Shown here: positions 6,731 to 14,653 of the stretch, one piece after another
Layout of the letters: the number at the start of each line of letters is the position of its first letter
Numbering within the stretch: the stretch's first letter is position 1
Source: Arthrobacter sp. ISL-48
GTDB lineage: Bacteria; Actinomycetota; Actinomycetes; Actinomycetales; Micrococcaceae
Reading direction: 5' to 3'
NCBI RefSeq assembly: GCF_018613805.1
Contig: NZ_JAGGPL010000015.1
Coordinates: forward strand, 1 to 47,130
Length of the DNA stretch: 47,130 nt
Made by a program: the position numbers and the translations under genes
The notes under the pieces: generated by a model
What the model saw: only the letters and a program-made list of their open reading frames with translations
Database searches by the model: none
Told to the model about the DNA's origin: nothing

Positions 6731-7660
6731 ATGATGCACCACGATCAGGTACCGATCGACCTGGACACTGTCCGTGACTTGGTCCAGGGTCAGTTCCCTC
6801 AGTGGAGTACGGAGCCGATCGTGGATGTTCCGGCTGACGGTACTGTTAATGCAATCTTTCGAATAGGGTCGGATTTGGGCGCCCGGTTCCGGCTTCGAGC
6901 AGAGGAGCCAGACACGGTGAAGTCGAGATTGCGGGCCGAGGCCGCGGCAATGACTGAGCTGTCCGACCACTGCCCATTCCCCACTCCGCTGCCGGTAGCA
7001 ATTGGCCGGCCCTCGGGAAGCTATCCGATGCCATGGTCGGTTCAGACCTGGCTCCCAGGCAGCGTCGCTTCCCCAACCGGCCTCGCTGGATCGTCCGAGT
7101 TCGCGCAGGATCTCGGGTTCTTGGTTGATTCCCTGCGGAAAGCCGGAACCCGCGGGCGAAGCTTTAGTGGTACAGGGAGGGGCGGCAACCTGGTCGATCA
7201 TGACCACTGGATGAAACTCTGCTTTGAGAACAGCGAGGATCTCCTCGACGTTCCACGGCTGCGCGCACTGTGGGAGCAGTTCAAGAAGCTCCCCGCAGCC
7301 GGGCCACACGTCATGAGTCACCGTGATCTGACCCCGGCGAATCTGCTCGTAAGTGGCGGGCATCTGGTCGGTGTTCTGGATGGGGGTGACTTTGGCCCAG
7401 CAGATCCATCACTAGATCTTGTCGCAGCTTGGCATCTTCTGGACCGCGAAGGACGCGAGTTTCTGCAAGCAAGTCTTGGCGCTGGCCGCGTGGAGTGGCT
7501 ACGAGGAGCGGCGTGGGCATTTGAACAGTCCATAGGCCTGGTCTCGTACTACAGAACGACGAATCCGGGCATGAGTGCCCTCGGCCGAAATACGCTTCGG
7601 AGGATCTTGGGTGATCCCGATATCCGGGCCATCCATAAGGCCGTTAGCGGCAGTGAGTGA
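6731..7660 (+). CDS. Aminoglycoside phosphotransferase (APH) family kinase
   Basis: A 309-residue protein of the APH/choline kinase fold. The catalytic loop is HRDLTPANLL at residues 197-206 (Asp199, Asn204), and the metal-binding motif lies in GVLDGGDFGPADPSLDL (Asp217 or Asp220), both typical for the family. The N-terminal lobe has the expected small beta domain around VNAIFRIG. These enzymes transfer phosphate from ATP to a hydroxyl of a small molecule. Members close to this one are often of unknown substrate, so aminoglycoside resistance is not implied. ATG 6731 has a good GAGGAG eight bases upstream. No partner gene is evident: the next gene converges on it. Confidence 0.8.
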   Translation: MMHHDQVPIDLDTVRDLVQGQFPQWSTEPIVDVPADGTVNAIFRIGSDLGARFRLRAEEPDTVKSRLRAEAAAMTELSDHCPFPTPLPVAIGRPSGSYPMPWSVQTWLPGSVASPTGLAGSSEFAQDLGFLVDSLRKAGTRGRSFSGTGRGGNLVDHDHWMKLCFENSEDLLDVPRLRALWEQFKKLPAAGPHVMSHRDLTPANLLVSGGHLVGVLDGGDFGPADPSLDLVAAWHLLDREGREFLQASLGAGRVEWLRGAAWAFEQSIGLVSYYRTTNPGMSALGRNTLRRILGDPDIRAIHKAVSGSE

Positions 7661-7761
7661 ACCAGCACCGAGGCGTGCACTTCACTGCTGTGAATCGCAG
7701 ACTCATCAGTTTTCGCAATGCTATTTGGCCTGCTCGTCTTCCACGGCCCGATAGGGAGCCC

Positions 7762-8517
7762 TCAGCGTGCCGTGAGCCGGTACACCGAAATGTGACTGCG
7801 GGACTCGGCGGTCACTTCGCTGCGGTCCCAGTCCGCCCACCTGGTTTCCAGCTCAAACCCGGCCAGCCGCGCCATGAGATCGAGCTCGCTGGGCCAGATG
7901 TACCGGTGTGGTGTCCGTACAATCCGGGCATCCCGGCCATCCAATAGTTCAGGGCCGAATCGCACGTGGTGCGAGATGACGTGCTGGTGCAGCACGTCAT
8001 AGGTATCGACCAGGAGGTACCCGGGCTCACTTACCTCGACTGTTCCGCCGTGTCCGGGTGCCAGCGAACGCAGTTGTGGCACCCAGAGTTCAATGACGAA
8101 GCGCCCGCCGGGTGCAAGATGGCGGGCAGCGTTCTGGAAACACCGGACCTGTTCGTCCTGTGTCAAGAGGTTGGAGATGGTGTTGAACACCAGGAATGCA
8201 AGCGAGAAGCTGTCGCCCGCGGTTGCCTCGGTCATGTAGCCCTGAACGACGGGAATGTGGTCTTCTCCGACTTTCTCACGGAGACGGGAGATCATCGCGT
8301 GAGACAGTTCGATGCCGCTGACCTGGACCCCCGCCTCTGAGAGCGGGATGGCGACACGACCCGTGCCAATGGCAAACTCGATGGCCGGACCGTGGCCCGC
8401 GAGCTTGGACAGCACCTCTACCGTGGGATCCAGCACCTCTGGGGAAAACATTCCCTCTCCGGGGGTGTCGTACTGTTTCGCGGCGTGTTCGTCCCAGAGC
8501 TGTTGCTGGTTGATCAT
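7762..8517 (-). CDS. Class I SAM-dependent methyltransferase
   Basis: A 251-residue protein with a methyltransferase Rossmann core. Motif I is AIEFAIGTGRVAIPL (about residues 45-60), followed by an acidic strand end in VSGIELS, a central FLVFNTISNL stretch and the post-core region APGGRFVIELWVP. These place it in the methyltransferase 25/11-like group that acts on small molecules. The substrate cannot be read from sequence. ATG 8517 begins MINQQQLWDEHAAKQYD, a common start in this family. The frame also opens at a TTG at 8544, which lacks a ribosome binding site. It converges with the APH-family kinase gene. Confidence 0.78.
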   Translation of the reverse strand: MINQQQLWDEHAAKQYDTPGEGMFSPEVLDPTVEVLSKLAGHGPAIEFAIGTGRVAIPLSEAGVQVSGIELSHAMISRLREKVGEDHIPVVQGYMTEATAGDSFSLAFLVFNTISNLLTQDEQVRCFQNAARHLAPGGRFVIELWVPQLRSLAPGHGGTVEVSEPGYLLVDTYDVLHQHVISHHVRFGPELLDGRDARIVRTPHRYIWPSELDLMARLAGFELETRWADWDRSEVTAESRSHISVYRLTAR

Positions 8518-9170
8518 CGCGCCACTATTGCACCCGACAGCCAAAATTGTCTACCAGTGAAGTGCATCGGTGCTTCCCGGGGGAAGCTGTGACGGCTAGC
8601 CAGGAATGAAAGTAAAAACGCAGCTTTGAATGGAATTCAAAGCTTCCACCCGAACCGCTGTCCGGTCGATCAGAGACCGGCTGGAACATCTCCGATCTGG
8701 ATCTTGAATGGTGCCTGCGTCAAACCGCTGCTGGAAGTTCGAGAATGCTAAGTCTTCGAGATTGCTGTCATTGATCAGCTCAGCAGCGGCCGCAGCCTGC
8801 AGGGGCAGCGAAGCCCGGTGAACGCTTGCCCTGGCGATCGTCTGCCTGTCCGTCATATCAGCGACACGGGCGGACTTGAAGAGTTTCGTTTTCACAAACG
8901 ACCGTTCATGAGACTGCACTGAAGGTTGATCGCACTGTGAATCGCAGCGATAAATGTCATCCCCGACTGCCCGTTAGCCGATCCGTCAGTGAGACGCACA
9001 ACTCCGCCGCAGGAAGAGGCGACCCTTGTGCAGAGGACTTCTGACATTCTTTGCAGTCGGCTTCTGAAACTGACCCCCGTACCTTTCAACATGGCCCAGA
9101 ATAGATTCATTGGATACGTAGTGCGAATGGGCCCGGCGTACGGGTACGGAACTGGCGGGAGGCGGCAGCT
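8518..9170. other. About 650 bases without a convincing gene
   Basis: Between the methyltransferase and the SGNH hydrolase genes I find no frame with good start, composition and protein-like pattern. It contains a GC hairpin at 8572-8587 (GCTTCCC/GGGAAGC) and the perfect inverted repeat at 8622-8644. A minus-strand frame at 8596-8919 exists but looks random. The stretch may be decayed gene remnants plus the promoter of the hydrolase gene. Confidence 0.45.
8622..8644. repeat. Perfect 10-base inverted repeat in gene-free stretch
   Basis: Arms AGCTTTGAAT and ATTCAAAGCT match exactly around a three-base spacer GGA. It is AT-rich compared with its surroundings. It could be an operator or the stem of a hairpin; no T-run follows and no gene start lies within 300 bases. 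Confidence 0.5.
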
Positions 9171-9938
9171 ATGCGCATCAGCCTGCCTCCACGCGCGCGC
9201 CGCCGCCTGCTCGCAACGGTGGGAGCGGTGACCGTCCTCTTGATGGCAGCGTCGGCCCGCGCCGGACAGCCGCTGCCCGGTGTCACGGCAGTTCGGGTTG
9301 TTGTTGTTGGGGATTCACTGAGTACTGGACATGGCACCTCGCCGGGGGAGGCTTGGCCAGCGCTGATGCGGACCGATCCGGTCGGGGCTGGATTTCAGGT
9401 GCTCAATGCCGCCGAGGACGGCAGCGGCTACCTCAGCCCGGGCTATTACGGGGGCACTTTCGGCACAGAAGCGGAGCAGTTTGTCACAGCGGATACCGGT
9501 ATTGTGGTTTTCTTCGGTTCGGAAAACGACCTGGGCTATGCCGCCGGTGGGGTTGCTGAGGCAGCCTCGGCGGCGATCACGCGCGTAGAGGCTTTGGCCC
9601 CCGCTGCGAAGATCATCGTGGTGGGGCCGCCGTCGTACTCGACGGACCCTGATCCTGGGCTTTTGGACATAAGTGGACAACTCGAATCTGCGGCCCGGGG
9701 GGCCGGTGCCAAGTTTGTCGATCCGATCGAGGAGGGCTGGATCAGCAACGATGTGGAGGATCTGATAGGCCCGGACGGGGACCATCCCACGATCGCCGGG
9801 CAACGCTACCTTCTCGAGCACATGATTCCCGTCATCGACCAGGCCTCATCGGCAAGCTCAGGCGAAAGCGCCGATATCTTCGCCGACCCGCTGCAGGGGA
9901 CTACCAGCATGGATATAGGCGAGCGCCCGGCCGACTAA
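9171..9938 (+). CDS. Secreted SGNH/GDSL-family hydrolase
   Basis: A 255-residue protein with an arginine-rich start and a signal peptide (hydrophobic core about 14-26, likely cleavage after ASARA near residue 31). The SGNH blocks are visible: GDSLS at 47-51 with nucleophile Ser49, Gly in block II, FFGSEND at 114-120 with Asn119, and DGDH at 202-205 giving the catalytic Asp/His pair. The family cleaves esters of lipids, sugars or cell-wall polymers outside the cell. The last 40 residues after the His block are polar and probably a tail. ATG 9171 follows GGGAGG. No operon partner is apparent. Hydrolase type is secure, substrate unknown. Confidence 0.82.
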   Translation: MRISLPPRARRRLLATVGAVTVLLMAASARAGQPLPGVTAVRVVVVGDSLSTGHGTSPGEAWPALMRTDPVGAGFQVLNAAEDGSGYLSPGYYGGTFGTEAEQFVTADTGIVVFFGSENDLGYAAGGVAEAASAAITRVEALAPAAKIIVVGPPSYSTDPDPGLLDISGQLESAARGAGAKFVDPIEEGWISNDVEDLIGPDGDHPTIAGQRYLLEHMIPVIDQASSASSGESADIFADPLQGTTSMDIGERPAD

Positions 9939-10134
9939 ATTCACGGCGCAGCGGCGCAGCGCAAACATATAGCCCGGATTCGCGCCGGCCCCTTGCGGTA
10001 GGGCCAGGATTGCGGTTAGCGTGATCGAAGATCAAACCCCACTTCTCGTTGGCGGTTTATCGGCGCTTCTAAGCGTTTCGTTGTGCTTTGGCTGACGTGG
10101 CATCGGCCAGTTCCAGGTATAAAAAATCAGGGGA

Positions 10135-10401
10135 ATGGGCGAGGATGCCCAAACGGCAGGGGGCCCGGTGACCGGTACGTTCGAACTCTTTTTTGACGGA
10201 ACCACGGGCTTCGGCTTTCGGCTCAAAGCCGCGGATGGAACGGTGATGGCTGTGTCCCCGCCCTTCGTTGACAAGCGGGCGGCCGTTATTGGGATCACCG
10301 CCGTGCGTGAATGCGCCGGGATGGGCCTGATATCCGACCTTTGCCCGGAGATACCGCTGGACGCCGTCAGCGCCGGGGCGGCCGCCCTTAAGGTGGCCTG
10401 A
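10135..10401 (+). CDS. DUF1508 (YegP-like) domain protein
   Basis: An 88-residue protein. Residues 13-65 match the DUF1508/YegP unit: TGTFELFFDGTTGFGFRLKA, ADGTVMA, then a KRAAVIGITAVRE helix. The E. coli YegP protein has two such units; here there is one. The role of the family is unknown, with some members linked to stress. ATG 10135 has AGGGGA almost touching it, so GTG 10168 (after a GGGGG run, giving 77 residues) may be the real start; both keep the full domain. A methyltransferase gene follows 51 bases downstream. Confidence 0.7.
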   Translation: MGEDAQTAGGPVTGTFELFFDGTTGFGFRLKAADGTVMAVSPPFVDKRAAVIGITAVRECAGMGLISDLCPEIPLDAVSAGAAALKVA

Positions 10402-10452
10402 GCGCGCAGCTTTTCGGTAGGTCAGCCCTCGGCACCGTTCTTAAGGAGCATT

Positions 10453-11103
10453 ATGGGCACGGACGACGGCGACCTGTCGCGGCTGCAGCATCCCCGGTTC
10501 GCGCGCGCGTACGCACGCGCTGTCGGAGGTATGAACCGCCGCGGGGGCGCCGGGCACCGGGGTACCTTGCTCGCAGAACTGCGGGGAACCGTCGTTGAGA
10601 TCGGGGCGGGCGACGGATCTGCCTTCGCGTTATATCCGGATACCGTCATGCAGGTCTTAGCCCTGGAGCCGGATGACTACCTCAGGAACCTGGCCCTGGA
10701 GAGGGCAGCCTCTGCCCCTGTCCCCGTTACCGTGGTGGCCGCGGCCGCAGAACATATCCCGGCCGACGACGGCACAGCGGACGCCGTCGTCGCCAGCCTC
10801 GTCCTGTGCAGTGTTGCCGACCAGGCTGGGGTCCTTACCGAAATACAGCGGGTCCTGCGGCCCGGCTGGACCCTGGCCTTCTACGAACATGTCCGCTCCA
10901 CGCGGCCGCTGCTCGCTAAGGCCGAGGATCTCCTGACACCGGCCTGGAGACGGATCGCCGGCGGCTGCCACCCCAACAGGGACACCCTCGCGGCCATCGC
11001 CGCAGCGGGGTTCACAGTCCGGGACCACCGGCGTTTCGGCTTCGCCGTCCACCCCCTGGCACCGCCGGTCGCCCACATTCTTGGTTATGCCACGTCAAAA
11101 TGA
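10453..11103 (+). CDS. Class I SAM-dependent methyltransferase, METTL7/UbiE-like
   Basis: A 216-residue methyltransferase. Motif I is TVVEIGAGDGSAF (about 46-58), the acidic residue after strand 2 is in LALEPD, and the later ADAVVASLVLCSVAD and PGWTLAFYEHVRS motifs match methyltransferase 11 proteins close to METTL7. The end GCHPNRDTLAAIAAAGF is also typical. It probably methylates a small molecule or lipid. ATG 10453 has TAAGGAG at proper spacing. The gene lies in the same direction as the DUF1508 gene and the hypothetical gene after it. Confidence 0.8.
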   Translation: MGTDDGDLSRLQHPRFARAYARAVGGMNRRGGAGHRGTLLAELRGTVVEIGAGDGSAFALYPDTVMQVLALEPDDYLRNLALERAASAPVPVTVVAAAAEHIPADDGTADAVVASLVLCSVADQAGVLTEIQRVLRPGWTLAFYEHVRSTRPLLAKAEDLLTPAWRRIAGGCHPNRDTLAAIAAAGFTVRDHRRFGFAVHPLAPPVAHILGYATSK

Positions 11104-11170
11104 GGCACTTGCCCCATGCCATTCCAATCGCCCGGCCCTAGTCTCAGGACATAGAGAGAAGGAGGCGGCC

Positions 11171-11926
11171 ATGACCATCTTCCAGCCGCAGTCATCAGCC
11201 GAGGCAACACCGAAACTTGCCGAACTTCCGGACGACGCAGCCGAGCATTTCGCCGGCTACGCCGTCCTGGGACTACCGTTCACCAGCGGCCACTATTTGA
11301 CCTTCCGCGATTTTCCGGCCAGCTCCGTCGGGCCCGGCTACCGCGCCGTCTGGCACCGAACGCCCGACGGCGAGTGGACAATCTACGCAAACGCCTCGCC
11401 CGAGCTCAGTTGCGCGCGCTACTTCGGCGCAGCCGTCCAGCACACTGTCACGACCGACGTCGACATCCAGTGGAGCGGGCCGTTCAGCGCCCGGATCAGG
11501 GTTCCCGGAATAGTCGACTGGGGCCTGGAGCTCAGCAAATCCGGAGCCACCTCGATGCTGACCGCCATGGCAGTGCGGATGCCAGAGGCGCTGTGGCGCA
11601 ACGAGACTGTGCTCCGATCCATGGGAGCGTTCGCCGGCCCGTTACTGCAAGCGGGAAGGATGAAGGTCTCCGGTGTGGTGCCGAACGGCCAGACATTTCA
11701 GGCCCAGCCACGGCAGTTGTGGCTGGTGGCGGACTCCCGGGCCGCCATCCTCGGTGAGGATGCAGGAGTTCCGGGTGCATTGCCAGTACAGGAGCGCCTC
11801 GCGGACTTCTGGCTGCCGCAGCGCGGACTGTTCGCGGCCGGAGTGGGCATCAGGTACCCGTCCACGGCCCACGGCCGCGAGCATGGCCTCGCACAGATGG
11901 CAACGAGGAAGAATGAGGCCGCCTGA
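11171..11926 (+). CDS. Conserved-looking hypothetical protein (251 aa)
   Basis: From ATG 11171, with GAAGGAGG six bases upstream, the protein has 251 residues. It reads like a folded soluble protein: AGYAVLGLPFTSGHYLTFRD, GYRAVWHRTPDGEWTIYAN and a central IQWSGPFSARIRVPGIVDWG suggest a beta-barrel of the lipocalin or acetoacetate decarboxylase-like sort, and a C-terminal stretch around QPRQLWLVADSRA follows. I do not recognise a named family and make no functional claim. The frame extends upstream to 11081 inside the previous gene, but the strong ribosome binding site fixes 11171. Confidence 0.65.
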   Translation: MTIFQPQSSAEATPKLAELPDDAAEHFAGYAVLGLPFTSGHYLTFRDFPASSVGPGYRAVWHRTPDGEWTIYANASPELSCARYFGAAVQHTVTTDVDIQWSGPFSARIRVPGIVDWGLELSKSGATSMLTAMAVRMPEALWRNETVLRSMGAFAGPLLQAGRMKVSGVVPNGQTFQAQPRQLWLVADSRAAILGEDAGVPGALPVQERLADFWLPQRGLFAAGVGIRYPSTAHGREHGLAQMATRKNEAA

Positions 11927-12096
11927 GGGCTTAAGGCCGGAGCCTACGGACCCCGTGGCGCGAGGCTCCCAGCATGTGCTGAAGATCAGCGCGAGAAAAA
12001 CGACTACTAAGCATGCTTGCTTTTTGGTCTGATTCTGTGGCTATGTAGGGAGGGAAGGTGCATTTCCATACACGCCACATAACAAAGGAGACTCTC

Positions 12097-12243
12097 ATGT
12101 TGCTTTGGATAGCCATCGTCATCGCTGTTCTCTGGCTTCTTGGCCTGCTCGGCAACATCGGTGGGGGGTTCATTCACCTGCTTTTGGTTATTGCCGTGGT
12201 GGTCTTGATCTTCCACTTCGTCCGTGGCAGGTCCCGCGTTTAA
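12097..12243 (+). CDS. lmo0937-family small membrane protein (48 aa)
   Basis: A 48-residue, nearly all hydrophobic protein: MLLWIAIVIAVLWLLGLLGN, a short GGG loop, a second segment with HLLLVIAVVVLIFHF, and a basic end RGRSRV. This two-helix hairpin with a central N-x-GGG-x-HLLL turn is the signature of the lmo0937/DUF5670 family, often induced by stress in Gram-positive bacteria. AAAGGAG lies seven bases before ATG 12097. The frame opens earlier, but that extension is polar and has no ribosome binding site. Confidence 0.8.
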   Translation: MLLWIAIVIAVLWLLGLLGNIGGGFIHLLLVIAVVVLIFHFVRGRSRV

Positions 12244-12293
12244 GACGAAACAATGTTCCGCCGTCGCCACGAATCATCCATGTGAACTCACAG

Positions 12294-12326
12294 TTGCACC
12301 GCCGTTAGCTCCCTAGAATGGGAGGC
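12294..12326 (+). promoter_or_regulatory. Candidate promoter giving a leaderless HD-GYP mRNA
   Basis: TTGCAC (12294-12299) and TAGAAT (12314-12319) resemble -35 and -10 boxes, though the 14-base gap is short. The -10 ends eight bases before the G of GTG 12327, which would put transcription start at or next to the first codon. Confidence 0.28.
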
Positions 12327-13889
12327 GTGACGCAGTCATCGCCTGACCCTCGGCGCAGTGAAGTCCTCGCCGCGCTCTCGCTCGCCATTGATCTGGGGCT
12401 GGGGCAACCGATGGAACACATGCTGCGGTCCTCCCTGCTGGCGCTGCGGATCGCCGGCGCAGCGGGAGTCGACGCCGCCGGCCAGGGCAGGATCTACTAC
12501 GCCAATCTGCTGGCCTGGATCGGCTGCCACGCGGACTCCTTCGAGCTGGCCGCGCTGTTCACGGACGACATTGCCTTCCGCGCCGACTATTACACCCGCG
12601 ACCAGCGTGGCCTGCCCATGTATGCCGGCATGTTCGGCCATGCCGGCGCCGGCCTACCGCCGCTCGCCAGGCTGGGACAGTGGACGCGGTTCGCCACGAC
12701 CGGCAACTCAGCTGTCCGGAAGCTGATCTCCTCGCACTGCGTCTCCGCCGGGGTTTTGGCCAGCAGGGTGGGGCTGGACGACGGCGTGGCAGCGCTGCTC
12801 GCCCACACCTTCGAGCGCTGGGACGGCAAAGGGCTGCCGGAAGGCGTCAATGGGCCGGAGATCCCGCTGGAGATGCGCATCACGCATCTTGCTGATACTG
12901 CGGAGGTATTCCTGCGGGGGGAAGGGCTGGCCGGTGCGGTGGCTATGGTCCGGTCCCGCCGGGGGAGCCAATTCGATCCGGCACTGGCTGAGCTGTTCAT
13001 CGATCAGGCCGAGACGCTTACCGAAGGACTCCTCGATATCGACTGCTGGCAGGTGGCCTTGGACGTGGCTCCCGACGACGGCACGCTGTCCGGTGTTCAG
13101 TTGGACTCCGTGCTTCGTGCGATTGGCGACTTCGCCGACCTCAAGTCTCCCTACACGGCGGGCCACTCGCGCGGAGTGGCGGTCCTCGTGGCCCACGCAG
13201 CCGAGGAGTACGGGCTGCCGCCTGCCGACGCCGTAGAGCTCAGGCGCGCAGGATGGGTACACGACCTGGGCCGGCTGGGTGTGTCCAACCAGGTGTGGGA
13301 TAAGAAGGAGCCGCTCTCCCGCCTGGACCTCGAACGCGTGCGCATGCATCCATATCTGGGAGAGCGGATCCTGAGTCGCGTTCCCGGGCTGAAGGGCGTG
13401 GCCGCCCTGGCCGGCTCCCACCACGAACGTCTCGATGGCTCGGGCTATCCACGTGGGATCGGCGGAACGGAACTGGGGATGAAGCAGCGACTCCTGGCGG
13501 CAGCGGACGCGTACCAGTCTTCCCTCGAGCCACGTCCGCACCGGCCTGCGCTCGGTCCGACTGATGCGGCGGCAAGGCTTCGGCGCGAAGTCTCAGCCGG
13601 CAGGCACAGCCTGGAAGCAGCGGAAGCCGTGCTCGTGGCGGCCGGCCAGCAGCCCCGCCGTCAGCGTGCGTTTCCGGCCGGTCTCACCTCCCGGGAAGTG
13701 GAAATCCTCGGCATGCTGTGCCGCGGGATGAATCCGGCCGAGATAGCCGCCAGCCTATTTCTCGCCCGCAAGACCGTACGCAACCACGTGGAGCACATCT
13801 ACACCAAGATCGGTGCAAGCAACCGGGTAGGCGCCACACTGTTCGCGATGGCGCACGGTCTGACCGAGCAAGGGACCCCGCCCAGGTAG
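12327..13889 (+). CDS. Double HD-GYP domain protein with LuxR-type DNA-binding domain
   Basis: From GTG 12327 the product is 520 residues. The C-terminal half of the HD region (about 255-410) is a full HD-GYP-like phosphohydrolase: AGHSRGVA, VHDLGRLG with the HD pair near 312-313, SHHERLDGSGYPRG near 364-377, and AADAYQS. An earlier region (about 135-195) repeats the pattern in decayed form (HTFERWDGKGLPEG, ITHLADTAE). A LuxR-type helix-turn-helix ends the protein (about 452-510: LTSREVEILGML, ARKTVRNHVEHIYTKIGAS). HD-GYP domains act on cyclic di-nucleotides in known cases; whether this one does is not shown. It may link nucleotide hydrolysis or binding to transcription. ATG 12318 is an alternative start. 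Confidence 0.78.
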   Translation: MTQSSPDPRRSEVLAALSLAIDLGLGQPMEHMLRSSLLALRIAGAAGVDAAGQGRIYYANLLAWIGCHADSFELAALFTDDIAFRADYYTRDQRGLPMYAGMFGHAGAGLPPLARLGQWTRFATTGNSAVRKLISSHCVSAGVLASRVGLDDGVAALLAHTFERWDGKGLPEGVNGPEIPLEMRITHLADTAEVFLRGEGLAGAVAMVRSRRGSQFDPALAELFIDQAETLTEGLLDIDCWQVALDVAPDDGTLSGVQLDSVLRAIGDFADLKSPYTAGHSRGVAVLVAHAAEEYGLPPADAVELRRAGWVHDLGRLGVSNQVWDKKEPLSRLDLERVRMHPYLGERILSRVPGLKGVAALAGSHHERLDGSGYPRGIGGTELGMKQRLLAAADAYQSSLEPRPHRPALGPTDAAARLRREVSAGRHSLEAAEAVLVAAGQQPRRQRAFPAGLTSREVEILGMLCRGMNPAEIAASLFLARKTVRNHVEHIYTKIGASNRVGATLFAMAHGLTEQGTPPR

Positions 13890-13973
13890 CAGATTCGGCG
13901 CCTAGGTCGGCATACTCCTGCCGGTAGCATTGGAGGGCCGATTACCCGGGGACAGTTGCTGCGAAGGGTAGGC

Positions 13974-14150
13974 ATGGATCGAGTGAGTCTTGATCAGATC
14001 AATCAGAGGATTCTTGCGGAGCTCACCAAGAACGCCCGCGAGAGCCATGCCGAGCTGGCCACCAAAGTTCTCCTGTCGAGGAACGCAGTCCGGCAACGGG
14101 TCGAACGGATGGAACGCCAGGGGCATATCCAGGGGTTACAAACACCGTGA
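13974..14150 (+). pseudogene. Truncated Lrp/AsnC-family regulator (HTH only)
   Basis: Only 58 residues remain: LDQINQRILAELTKNARESH, then LLSRNAVRQRVERMERQG, which is the N-terminal winged helix-turn-helix of Lrp/AsnC regulators. Normal members have about 150 residues, with a ligand-binding RAM domain after GxIxGY. Here the frame stops right after HIQGLQTP, and the other frames do not supply the missing domain. GAAGGG precedes ATG 13974. A truncated aldehyde dehydrogenase fragment lies next to it on the other strand, so the two look like edges of a deletion. The HTH alone could still be made. Confidence 0.6.
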
Positions 14151-14190
14151 CGGCCATGACGCTGTCCAGTCTCATCAGGCGCGGCACGCG

Positions 14191-14433
14191 CTAGCTCGCC
14201 CCGCCGAAGGGCATGCCGTCAAACCGGTAGTCGGAGGAATCGTTGATCATGACGCCTCCCGCTTCGATTTGTCGGGCTGCGTCCATGGCCCTGGCAAGGG
14301 AGTCGGTGAATATGCCGGCATGAAGGCTGAATTCGATGGCATTGGCGAATTCGATGGCATTGGCGACTTCAATGGCCTCCTCGAAGGTGTTGAATCTGCG
14401 CAGCATGACCACCGGCCCGAATACTTCTTCCTT
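14191..14433 (-). pseudogene. Aldehyde dehydrogenase fragment (C-terminal part)
   Basis: The minus strand reads [13 protein letters not shown], then [16 protein letters not shown], a [20 protein letters not shown] helix, [14 protein letters not shown] and [10 protein letters not shown]. This is the late catalytic/NAD domain of an NAD(P)-dependent aldehyde dehydrogenase of the lactaldehyde/succinate-semialdehyde type. About 400 N-terminal residues are missing, and the final 30 or so after PFGG are lost through a TAG at the junction. The catalytic Cys region is absent. An 18-base tandem duplication lies inside. It is a dead remnant wedged between the truncated Lrp gene and mmuP. Confidence 0.72.
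14329..14364. repeat. 18-base tandem duplication in the aldehyde dehydrogenase remnant
   Basis: GAATTCGATGGCATTGGC occurs twice head to tail (14329-14346 and 14347-14364), followed by a weaker third match. On the minus strand it duplicates the six residues ANAIEF in frame, an insertion not expected in a working enzyme. Confidence 0.85.
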
Positions 14434-14489
14434 CCTCTGTCCATCTAGGGATCTCCATGCCGATTCGACATGACCCCCTCCTTCGTTAT

Positions 14490-14506
14490 TGCGTTCAACA
14501 TACGCA
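14490..14506. promoter_or_regulatory. Candidate operator upstream of mmuP
   Basis: TGCGT-N7-ACGCA forms an inverted repeat about 150 bases before the mmuP start, in an AT-rich stretch that also holds promoter-like TTGATG (14520) and TTACTT (14545). IclR regulators bind short palindromes of this kind, and two IclR genes lie downstream. The link is inference. Confidence 0.28.
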
Positions 14507-14653
14507 TGACGAAATGTTCTTGATGACCAAATTGCTGTTCTGTGTTACTTTCATCACTACCGCTGCTGCACAGCTTCGAAGCCGCCTGTCCCCTAAAGAG
14601 GGACGCGTACATACCTTTCGCATCACGACCTGTCCACTCACCTGGGAGAAACC

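Noticed and set aside
6731..7660. Aminoglycoside resistance gene
   Set aside because: The APH fold alone is shared by many kinases of other small molecules. No resistance-gene context is present.
8596..8919. Minus-strand frame of 107 codons between the methyltransferase and SGNH hydrolase genes
   Set aside because: It has no ribosome binding site, its composition looks random, and no motif or neighbour supports it.
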